Shown: positions 11,262 through 21,944 of the stretch, in pieces | Layout of the letters: every line of letters begins with the position of its first letter | Numbering within the stretch: position 1 is the first letter of the stretch | NCBI GenBank assembly: GCA_036346225.1 | Contig: JARFIW010001469.1 | Location: 7,906,001 to 7,970,000 of the forward strand | Source: Platerodrilus igneus | Lineage: Eukaryota > Arthropoda > Insecta > Coleoptera > Lycidae | Length of the DNA: 64,000 nt | Reading direction: 5' to 3' | Notes under the pieces: model-generated | What the model saw: only the letters and a program-made list of their open reading frames with translations | What the model was told of the DNA's origin: nothing | Databases searched by the model: none | Made by a program: the position numbers and the translations under genes

Positions 11262-12713
11262 TCTGGAATTGTATGGAAGGGTGCCTCAGACTTCAAAAAA
11301 ATAAACGTGTCTCCAGTTTCAACATTACATTTTTGTATAATTTCTGTATTATCTTTGTTTAGTTCATCTTACAGAATTTCTGCTTATTAGCTCCTTTCTA
11401 TTTTTAATATTGTCTGGCTTGATCTATTATGCTTTTTGTATTACAGTTTCTCATATAAACGTGTTGCAGAATGCTATTAAAACAAGCCGGCAACTGTTTT
11501 ATAGATTATCGGTCAAAGAGAGTATAGGTACGTAGATAAGTGAACTTGTTCATAGTTGAAATTTGGTAGGTAAAAGCATAGCCAAGTCCTTTTCTAAGCC
11601 TAAATGAAAAATGATGTGCAGCAGGTTCTAAAACTTCGAGGTATGCCTTTTCCGATTTTTGGGGTTGAACAGTTGGTTCTAAGGCAAACATTCTGCCAGA
11701 AATAAAATTTCTGGAAAAAAGCTTTTCCAGTGAGATTTAAGTTATCTCCAAAAATAAAATGTTGGAGAGGATCCAGAACCAATAACTGTAGCTGTTAGCA
11801 TCGTGTGGCGTTGTTGGAGTGTGTTCGTTGCTCTCCTCTCCTCTAGTCAATGCTGTATCTTTACTATTTTTATAACATTTTTGTGACACTTACCACATGA
11901 ATTTTATTAAAACCAATGCGCCTTTAAATTGATTACGAATTGTTTTTCAAACTTTACTGTTACGTAATTAAACGTCATAGATATTGCATGTATTTTAATG
12001 GTTATCTACATTTCAAGCAAACTATATTTACCTTGAACTATGATTTATAGAACCATTCATCTATGTAAAATATAATGATCACTTACCCCATATACCTCCC
12101 TGTAGAAGAAGAGCTACTACAATGTTTTCCAACATGCAGCAATAAAGTGCAACGATTTTTAATGAATTCATAAAATTTTAAAAGCACTTAGCAAAACTCT
12201 CTTAATTAAACTTCATTTTAATTTTGTAAGATACCTTACTTCGTGTAGCAAAGTACTAATGAGAGGTTTATGTCGAGCAAACTATAAAATGGAGTATTTA
12301 AATATCATGATGAAACTAGGTTACATTGCAACTATAGCGTAACATACAAATAAAACGAATAATTATTCTGAATTATTCTGTACATTACACATCATACTCT
12401 TAGAGCTTCCGGTGTGTTGTTAAAATTTTTGTTGATGGAACGCTTAATTAACTTGATCATATCAAACTGACTATAATCTGGGCTGATTTCATGCAACAAA
12501 TGTTTTTGCCTCACTTCCCGTTTCGATGTTATTAACGAACTTAGTACCATATTTTAGAGAAGAATGAGGTAATCTGCTTAAGCGGACCCAGCGAATTATT
12601 TAAAAAATTAAGCATTTATAAAAGAATGGTTGTAGTTAACATTAGGAGGGGAAGGAATTCTGTTTGATTTTTGTCTAAACTGCGTCTTCGAGGCCAATTT
12701 AAGGCCAATTATA
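11262..12713. other. Unassigned spacer
   Basis: No gene, RNA or element protein was recognised. Short frames near 11506-11782 have no domain and are regarded as chance. Confidence 0.45.
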
Positions 12714-15023
12714 TTGCTATGATAACGCCGCACGCCGATGTAAATAACGTTGAGTTTCCTGCTGCCTGCCACCGCTCTGTGTTTCTAAACAACCTATGCC
12801 CCGATTAGCTCAGTCTAATCCACACGGAGTGTACAACGTTACGATAACAAAGAATTTACCCCCCTTTTTATCTAACACTTTCCTACTTGCATGAGACAAG
12901 CGAAATTGACCAAGATTTGCATAATGACAAAAAAAATATATACACTTTACAGCTTAATAATATGATTCACTTTCGACAAAATAAACCCCCGAATCAAAGT
13001 AATAATAATATCAATTTTTTTATCCCCAAAATTATAGTTCCCTTTAATTAGTTTAAAGCCAGCAAAAATGACACTATATACTATTGGAAACACCTTTGAA
13101 CGTTTAATGACTTTTCCATTTTACGTAAATTTTCACGTATATAAAGAGATTCTTGATGATCCTTTACATAAAAAAAAATCATATTTTAAATTGAAAAGCG
13201 TATAAAATTTTACAACTTAAGTAATGATATAATAATTTACAGAAGCATATGTTCTATTCTACGACACGCATTCGGAAGAAATGAAACGATGCACCTTAGT
13301 TTCGAAAGTTTCTAGAGATACAGTGCATGTAAGAAACCTCTAAAGTAGCTGCTGACTTTGACCTAGGGCTACCCCTGCCTTTTTCCACTTTAACAGAAGT
13401 ACAACCAGTATCTGAAAATTGCCCAGGTCCTTGAACATCAATGTAATGATAATCTTCTATGTGATCCCTAAAATATGGATTATCTGGTGAACTAGCAAGA
13501 CTCATTTGATCTGGTTCAGTTATAGTACAATAATGGTATAATAAAAAAATGTAAATGTTCCAAAAAAAGAAAATAATGCCTTATACTATTAGATAATGTT
13601 CTGACCGGTAGTTTTCCTTGCGTGTCTTTTTGTTCTCTCTATTCTTGTATCTCCTGCTGCTGCATGCTGTTGACCAGTACCCCTGAATTGCTTTCAGTTG
13701 AGTTCACTTGTTGATTTTATAGTACCGCTTGGCCAAACACCCATTCAGTGCTTAGAACAATCATCCGTTTAGTGCTCCGATGCGTAGATGCAAACTAATG
13801 TTTTTATGCAAATTTAGATCGATTTATATTTAAATTCGGATTTATTTGCAAATTTAGATTTATGCACCAATCTAGATTATACCTAGAGTTTTACCTAAAT
13901 TTTTCCTGGATTTTTACTTAGATTTTACCCAGATATTTACTTAGAGTTTTCCTAGATTTTTACTCAGAGTTTCACTAGAGTTTCACTCAAAGCCCTAAAT
14001 TATAAATATTAAAATTATGTTTAATTAGTAAGCTTTTATTTACGTTTTTCAGTTAACGGCAAGCTTCTCTCGTATATTTTCACTATTATTTTAATTTCAA
14101 AACTTTTTTATCACGACTTCCACGAATATAATTATTTAATTTTTCTATGTTCACTTTACGTAAATTTTTTATTTGAACTGCTATGAAGCGTGCTTAGATT
14201 GAAGGAAAACTGATTGTTTATCAAATTTGTGTGGTATTTAAAACAACGCGTCCATCTGACATCATTGGTTATCCGCGTCCTTCGGTCAAAGTTTAAGGCA
14301 TGTTTAGGTTATTGTCCATACTTTGAGCTTTCTCCGGCATAAATTTGATAATAGCTTGTTGAAATGATGTTGCCAGTCACGTAGCATTTAAGTGCTATAT
14401 AGAGGATTTCTATAGCCCGTGTACTTTTACCAATCTTGTTTTGTTTTGTTGTAGGAAATTTTAATTCGACTTCTCACGCAGACAAACTTATGACTTATTT
14501 TTGTCAAGATGATCTTTTGGGTTTTAAATTTACTCCATGTTAAAAATCACGTAAACGAAATTTCTATAATGACATAAATTGAAATGCGTTTATTTACATC
14601 CTGCGTTTCTGAAACGTGTTTATTTTGAAGAGTGCGTTTATTGCGAGGAGGCTTTGTTATTTCTCTGCACTATGGAGTGTTTATTTTAACAGAATTCGTA
14701 TCATGATTTTTTAGCTTCCGATGCTCTTAATGCATATTTATTTAGAATTTATGAATGCTTTTCTGGTTTAAAATGAATTTGATTGCGTACAAAGTTATTT
14801 ATTTTATTGAATGTGGTTGTATTATTGAAGGATGGGCTACCTTGCATTAATTAAAGTTAACTGTAATCCTTATACAGTGTGTTAGATGTTTGCTTTTTGA
14901 ATTTGCAAATTACGTACTTTTCATGATAAAATTGTTTAGCTTTCTAACTTTTAGTACTATTTACATGTGGTGTGCGACTCTTCTGATCCTATATACACGT
15001 AAATAACCCTATTATCATAGCAA
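12714..15023 (-). mobile_element. (TA)n-bounded repeat element, copy iii
   Basis: The ends are TTGCTATGATAA at 12714 and its exact 12-base inverted complement ending at 15023 (TTATCATAGCAA). The right end abuts (TA)n, and the left flank is TATA-like. Read on the minus strand, its 3' end shares AACACAGAG-GGTGG and a CGGCGTTAT phrase with the copy at 46854-48778, giving both family membership and orientation. A minisatellite lies at about 13800-13985. The 69-codon frame 13296-13505 (minus) has no recognisable domain. Confidence 0.65.
13800..13985. repeat. Degenerate minisatellite in copy iii
   Basis: Recurring phrases are GCAAATTTAGAT, then TTTTACTTAGA, TTTTCCTAGA and GAGTTTCACT variants. It sits in the position equivalent to the minisatellites of copies i and v. 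Confidence 0.65.
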
Positions 15024-15049
15024 TATATATATATATATATATATATATA
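15024..15049. repeat. (TA)n microsatellite shared by copies iii and iv
   Basis: This single TA tract separates the terminus of copy iii from the TTACT start of copy iv. Confidence 0.9.
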
Positions 15050-17291
15050 TTACTCAAATTTAGACCAGGGTAGAAAATTAATTAATTTTATCAAATAATT
15101 TTAATCACCGTGTATAAGGAAGCTTTGGGAAAAAGTACGCGTAATTAAATGCCTAGTGTAAAGATTTAAATCATTCAATTAGAATGTAGGGTTTGTATAG
15201 AATTTTATTAGATAATACGCGTTGTTAAAACCGTGGAGCATAAAAATTTAATCGTTTCATTAAAAATAAGGGATTTAAATTATTCACTAGACGCTTTCTA
15301 TAAAAAGAAGCAGAATGAAAATGCTCAACTTGTATGTAATTTAATTGTTCCAAGTATAAAGAAACAAATAGAAATTACGAGCGAAATTTATAGTAATTAA
15401 TTCAATTTTAAGTAACGGGTATTAAACAAAGTGTACAAATAATAATTAATATTTAATTTGTATTCACTAAAAATTAAAGGGTAGAAGACAATGACATTCA
15501 TCATTATTTTAATTGGAGTTAATTGAACGATTATTAAGGTATTATATGCATAAAAGCTTTTAAAAACCCAATAATACCAATTATGAGACACGTTGCTAGC
15601 ATACAAATATATCTAGAAGGTTAAAATGTTACGATTGAACACCTGCGTATTTTTAAAAGTCAATTTCTGTTTAATTTGTTTGGATAAACATGAAAATTCT
15701 GCGTATATTGCAAACGGTCGGATAAACCGTAGCTTATATTAACATAGGAATCCACGTGGACTGAAATAACCGATAGTAAAGAATATCGATTTGCACCACT
15801 AAAGCCAGGTTAGAAAAAGACGAATAAAATACGCAAGGCAGAGACACGGATAATAAAAGGCGTGATTTGAGCAACGTCACTGGGTTTGCGATTGGGTGAA
15901 ATAAGTTGCAGATATGAGAGGTGAAAACAAAACAATTTCTATACAAAATTAATTAGTTGTTCTCGGACGTGTTTGCGAGCCGTGTGAAAATTTCTTAGAT
16001 TTAACTGGCACGAGTGCAAAAATTTAGTACAATCGCGTGCCGGACTGTCGAGAAGGGAACAGAGAATGCGAAATTCTGAAAACTGGCCGTCGCGGGACAA
16101 AACCGACGTACAAGCGAGCTATTATATAAACCCGTGTTTATAGGAGTTTCGCTCTCTTATATTTTCGATTTTTATTCAATACTTTAAAACAGTTTGCTCT
16201 TTATTTTTTTGCTGTTATACCATACTACAAGCAGAATACGTGCTACGATGAAAGTTATTAAGTGCATTTAGAGAAGATACAAGGTAATAAAGTCTAGTTA
16301 TATTTGCGAGTATTAGTGTACCAATTATCGAAATTAGTAACGATAAATGAAAAAAAAAATTTAGGCAGTTTTAGGTATAGCGTGAAAGAATTATGAATTT
16401 CTTTGCTATTTTTCTGGGGTGTTAATAATCAAATGTTATTCCTAATCGTGATTGGATCCACAAAACAAGATTTAGATATACTTAGATGAGTTCCTGAGAA
16501 GCCCTGAAACAACTTTAGATGAATGGTGGTGTAGATTATTTTAAAAGCGTTCAGAATCTGAAGCCGTAAACATAACCCAGTTGGAATGGTTTGATTAACA
16601 AAGGACGATGTACATTGGAGCCACGAGTGCATTAACCTTCAGGTAACTTATGCTTTGTTGTTCGATTTTTGATGTTTTGGTGTGTGTTGAATAACTATAA
16701 AATTTTTTTGATAAAAAATGAACAGTAGTGAATTTGTACAAACAACAAATTTTTAATTTTAAGGTGAAATTTTTTTGTTTAAGTAGAAAGGAGTATTTAG
16801 CAGTTTATGTTCTTGGTTATGATGAAAATTTGGGTCTGTCTTTGAGCTCAATTAGACTAACCTGTTTAATTAACGTAAAGGGGTGGGAGATGCTCGCTTT
16901 TATTCAGACTCAGGTCTGCAAATATTGTTAAATTAATTAGTCGGCATCCTACAAGGACTTTAATTCTGGATGCAAATTAAAATGATGACAAATTTAATCT
17001 TGAAATTTTATGATACTGAAATTTATGCTACAATTTAATTTTGAAATTTTAATGTATTATGAATATTGATGTAAATAGAGTTAACGTTGATGTTTGTGGT
17101 AGGAATGTGTTTGTTTTTTTTTATGAATGAGGACGAAAGTTTTAACTAGGTGAGCTGCCGAGGCGGAAAGAGTAAAGAGGCGATTATCAGAAGAGATTCA
17201 ACAGGGCGAGAATCACAGCAAATCTTGGTGCCCAATTCGAGAGGCTCAAATATTTTTGGTACTCTGGTGAGGCTTTTTGAAGATTTCACAG

Positions 17292-17294
<3 letters not shown>
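15050..17294 (+). mobile_element. (TA)n-bounded repeat element, copy iv
   Basis: Starts TTACTC after (TA)n and ends TTTCACAGCAA before (TA)n, like copy ii (TTACTG...CATAGCAA). The phrase TGGGTGAAATAAG near 15893 has a counterpart in copy ii near 6118, and GAGCTGCCGAGGCGGA near 17152 resembles the TAGCCGTGGCAGA block of copies ii and v. A TATATAAA site lies near 16123. No protein is recognised. Confidence 0.55.

Positions 17295-17337
<43 letters not shown>
17295..17337. repeat. (TA)n microsatellite
   Basis: A TA run directly after the CACAGCAA terminus of copy iv. Confidence 0.9.
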
Positions 17338-17345
<8 letters not shown>

Positions 17346-18539
17346 GTATTTTGAAACCATAGATTTTTTGTAAGTTTATTTATTCGAAATATTATTTTTT
17401 ATTTTAGAGTTTGGTTCATATGATAGATTTCAGTATAAATTATTAAATGATGCATCTTAGTGATGTGATGCATCGACAGACAGTCCTTTCGCTACCAATG
17501 ATGAAGGATTCTAACACGGCCAAACTGACACCATTCCACCCTCGGAATGCAAAAACAACTTACTACTGATTACTACAATCAAAAACAGGTTTTTTTCTGT
17601 TTATCGGAGTTAATATATAACTGTATTAGTAAACAAAAAGCATGGAAGTCAAAACCTTAGCAATTCATTGCTCTTTTTGGCTTCGTCTGGTGCTAATTCG
17701 GGTTTTGAATTCTGACTTGTAGCTGTACCAAATAAGAAAATGTCACGTGTATGTTTCATTTTCATTTAGGTTCAATAAAATACATGATGGAAATGCTAAA
17801 AGTATTTACGATGGGTTTTTTGTTGTAACTAATAGACACGATGGAGATACCACACAAAGGCGTGCGTATTTACAATGGGTCTTTAATAAACTCCACGACA
17901 CGATAGAAATGACGCACACATAATGCGCACAAATACAATTAGCACTTACATGATTTGACTTTAAGAAGACTCTCGAACAAATAGTTTGTTTAAAAGAATG
18001 CAAATAGATGCAGTATTTTTCGTATATTAAATGGTGTTTCTAAAGAAAAGGAATGCATTATTGAATTTACATTTTAGAAAAATGCGAATTTTTATATTTT
18101 CTCCGGCTAGAAGTTGCATTAAATGATATATTTTAAAGAAGACAACTTGACATTGAAGTTATTGAATATTCTCAAAGTTGATTAATATTTACACCTTAGA
18201 CTTAGTTTAGTCTTTTTAGTCTGCATAAATGCAATAAAACTTGTTTTGAAGACATTTTTTAAGAGAATAAATATTTACACACGGATTTTTAAATCAATGA
18301 ATGCTTTTGTATTTTAACGAATTAGATTTTTTAATATTGGGTTTGATTTTTAAATGATATGTCGCAACACTTGGAGCATGTTATTTTACAAGGAATTTCA
18401 CTTATGTGTTAGAGAAATCTTACAAGAAAATTATACATGGTAAAAATTGAACATTGGAATATTTTACTTTTTCTCAACTTTGGGTCGCTTTTTTCTCGCA
18501 GAATATAGTGCTTAATGACCTCCTTATCACATTAATAGT
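17338..18539. other. Unassigned spacer
   Basis: No gene was recognised. An imperfect local repeat (ACGATGGGT/ACAATGGGT and CACGATGGAGAT/CACGATAGAAAT) occurs at about 17808-17915. Confidence 0.4.
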
Positions 18540-18840
18540 GGTGTTTCAGAATAGAGTACCATAAATTAGGAAATATATAGATCTTGACAAGTTATCAAGA
18601 ATAGTTAGATAACAGTTTCCTGTAAACCCACCCGTTTTCCATTATACAGGGTGATGAGTGATATTGAAAAATATGTTTTTTAAAATATTTTTATTTAAGG
18701 TAGAGACTAACTTGAAAATAGATACGCGTTAGTTGTTTACTAATACGAATTATTATACTTCATTTTGACAAAATAGGATAATCCATTGGCGTAGAATAAG
18801 GGGGTTATCAAACAATTTTGATCTATACTTTTTGCACGCC

Positions 18841-19361
18841 CTGCATTTCATAAAAATAAAACTCATAAGTATTCCTCATATAATTTACCTCAAAAAAGGT
18901 ATTCTGGGTTAATGTCTGTAGAGCTTTCCATTTTCGAGATATTTGAAGATGTGCCTTGTTATCAAAGACTTGACATGTGGTTTATGCATGATGGGGCAAC
19001 ACCTCATTTTGAATTAACTGCAAGGGGGTGGTTAAATAAGAATTTTTCTGGCAGGTGAATTGGACGTGGAGTAAATGCTCCGGTTAATTGGCTATCACAG
19101 TCTGCATTTCATAAAAAAAACTCATAAGTATTCCTCATACAATTTACCTCAAAAAAGGTATTCTGGGTTAATTCCTGTAGAGCTTTCCATTTTCGAGATA
19201 TTTGAAGATGTGCCTTGTTATCAAAGACTTGACATGTGGTTTATGCTTGATGGAGCAACACCTCATTTTGAATTAACTGCAAGGGGGTGGTTAAATAAGA
19301 ATTTTTCTGGCAGGTGAATTGGACGTGGAATAAATGCTCCGGTTAATTGGCTATCACAGTC
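18841..19361 (+). repeat. 260-bp tandem duplication inside the transposon
   Basis: Units 18841-19101 and 19102-19361 are nearly identical and begin CTGCATTTCATAAAA. Both contain the same transposase segment and the same in-frame TGA. Confidence 0.9.
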
Positions 19362-19552
19362 TCCTAAGTTAAATCCTACGGAGTATAGAATTTGGTGTAT
19401 TTTAAAGCAAAAAGTTTATTTTGAACCTAGTAATACTATTCAGGATTTAAGAGAGAGGATGGAAAATGCTTTTAGGGACTTAGCCAATTCTAGGTTTATT
19501 CTACAACAAACTACTCACCAGATTAAGAAACGAGCCAGAAAATGTATTTAAG
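18910..19552 (+). pseudogene. Tc1/mariner (IS630-like) transposase remnant
   Basis: Only the catalytic C-terminal half is visible. MWFMLDGATPHF (19230-19265, also in the first duplicate near 18976) carries the second Asp of the DDE/D triad. After GVNAPVNWLSQS comes PKLNPTEYRIW (19360-19393), the block around the third catalytic residue, and a C-terminal helix region ending KKRARKC near 19547. The conserved GRWIGRG block has Trp replaced by TGA at 19056 and 19315. There is no N-terminal helix-turn-helix region, so the locus is non-functional. The identical stop in both units shows inactivation preceded duplication. Confidence 0.85.
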
Positions 19553-20164
19553 AGGGAGGACGGAATTTTAGCTTGTAGAGTCAAATATTCTTCAGTTTGT
19601 AAATACTGACAAGTTTATTAAGTGCGTCTTTTTCTAATAAATATATTTGATTTAAATCAGATATCAGTTTCGAATTCATATAATAAATTTTTGCATTTTT
19701 GAAAGAATTAATAATACGTTGTTTTCATGCATGAGTTGAGTATAACTTAATTTAAAATATCTCGAAAATGGAAAGCTATACACATATTAACCTAGAGTGC
19801 CTTTTTATGGCAAATTGTATGAGGAATAATTATGAATATTAATTTTTATGAAATATAGGGTCTGCAAAAAGTATAGGTTAAAAATTGTGTGATAACCTCC
19901 CTTATTCTACGCCAATGGATTATCCTATTTTGTCGAAATGAAGTGTAATAATTTGTTTTAGTAAACAACCAACTTACCTATTTTCAGGTTTTAGTCTCTA
20001 CCTTAAATGAAAATATTCTAAAAAACATGTATTTTTCAATATCACTTCATCACCCTGTATAATGGAAACGTGTGGGTTTACAGGAAGCCGTTATCTAACT
20101 TTTCTTGATAACTTGTCAAGATCTATACATTACCCAATTTACGATACTTTATTCTGAAACACCG

Positions 20165-21936
20165 TGTATTATTTTTAAACAAAAATTTAAATTCAAAAAC
20201 ATCAAAAATTATTTAGCTGAATGGAAAACGTTTTTTGACCATATCTCAATTCGTAATTTAATAACAAGAACGTATTGTGGGTACATTTATCAAACCATGT
20301 AATTAATTAAAAATGTTCATTCATTTACAATTACTGTAAGTTATAGTTTTAGGGGTTTTATAAATACCCGATAATTGATTTTTGAGTGTAGATAACTTTT
20401 ACACCACTGAAATTTATCTCTTGGGACTTTGAAAGAAGGTAGCTGTTCTGAAGAAGATGCTCGTGTCCAATCTGAAGTTGTTAATATATTAGGAACCAAT
20501 TAAGAGTAACGAACTTTGGTAGGGTATTATCCGAACTTCAATGACTAACTGCTTTAATCTGTTCGATACGTTCTTCACTGTGAACTAACCTACACAAGTA
20601 CGTGTTATTTCTTTGGATGTAATTGACAAAGTCCCCTATAAAAATTCTTCCTTGCATAAAACAATTCGAGATATCTTCGACAGAATTCGGACACATGAAT
20701 TAACACTGAAAATTGAAATTACTTGCGTTGTTTTTCTCTGACATGTAAAATTAACTTACGGAAAGGTTAATTAGAACAAAAAAAAGATTTCCCATTTTTT
20801 TTGAAATATCACAATTTTGCGTGCGCACGTCTTCGTGCCCAGATGATGGGGTCGTAGTACTAGCCTGATACATTACTAATCAAAATAAATGAATAATAAA
20901 ATTTTAGAATACACAGTTGCCATGATATCATTTTTTCACCTTAAAAGCCGACATAATGAATTTGACAACCTTTGAGTATGAACAATATAAGATACAGATA
21001 TAATCCTTTCGTAGATCAAGAATGTATGTAACCTAAAAATTATATTTCTTAAAGGAAGTAACCCAACCCTATTGGTGGAATTCACTAATACAAAAACGAT
21101 TAAAATTAAATATGATTATAAACATTTCAAAGGAACGTCGACAATGATGTATCTTACCTAATATCAGAGGAGATCAACACGTACACTACACAGATTATTC
21201 GAAGAGGCAATCTTGATTGTAGACTGCTTGTAGTACAATCGACTAGTAGTCATAATTTTAATAAAATGCTTAAACTAGAAATTAGTAAAACCTGTCGAAG
21301 AAGTTGTCAATGATACTATGGTGCTCTGGAAAAATGGACTTAATTTTGTTTACGCTTAAACATTGAACTGAAAAATACAAATTATGCACACGTAATGTTT
21401 ATTTATACAACCTCAAGATATATTGTTGCAAAAGTGATAACGTCGGTGTATATAGGTTTACCGTTGTCTATCAGGGAACTAATGTGTAGCTTGTTGAACG
21501 AAAGAAGGGTTTTGTACATCGATACTTTTGCGGCATCGTAAAACAACTACTAAAAAATAAATTCATACGTGCGAAGTTTTATGAGCAAATAGAATAGGCA
21601 AGCCAGTAGCTTAGAAAACTTCAGGAAAGTCAAATATATAGAAGGGTAAATAATAATTGAGTAATGCTTTCAAATAAATCGCGACAAAAGGGCGACCATC
21701 ATGATCAACTCTGTATCACACCATATGAATGCGATGGTACCTACTGAGCTTAAAAATATATATGGTGAAGATGTACAGCCAAAGTTGTTTTTAGTGGATA
21801 ATAAGACGAAAGAAGCAGTAAATTAGAAGCCTTCCTACTGTACTTACGTTTGAAAAACGATCAAATGGTTCAAGAAAACTGCTTTTGAAATCGTTCTCGA
21901 TATCTGTGTAGTAAACTTGAGTATTTTTTAAGAATA
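20165..21936. other. Unassigned spacer
   Basis: Nothing convincing was found. A stretch near 21740-21825 can be read as GEDVQPKLFLVDN, faintly like a copia RNase H region, but there is not enough to call it. Confidence 0.4.
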
Positions 21937-21944
21937 GTAATAGG
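21937..21944. repeat. hAT target-site duplication, left
   Basis: GTAATAGG; its partner is ATAACAGG at 25006-25013 (six of eight positions identical). Confidence 0.7.

Larger units (their letters stand above)
18540..20164 (+). mobile_element. Tc1/mariner-superfamily element with about 400-bp inverted arms
   Basis: The left arm (about 18540-18945) and right arm (about 19755-20164) are imperfect reverse complements over about 400 bases. Landmarks are GGTGTTTCAGAATA at the outer ends, TATACAGGGTGATGA further in (18647 and its mirror near 20050) and TCTCGAAAATGGAAAGCT at the inner ends. CAGGGTG beside TATA may be the true transposon terminus, with TA as target; in that case the outer inverted stretch belongs to an older host element. 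The interior holds a transposase remnant and a 260-bp tandem duplication. Confidence 0.8.

Noticed and set aside
21730..21830. Copia RNase H fragment (PKLFLVDN)
   Set aside because: Only one short phrase resembles the family; no flanking motifs.
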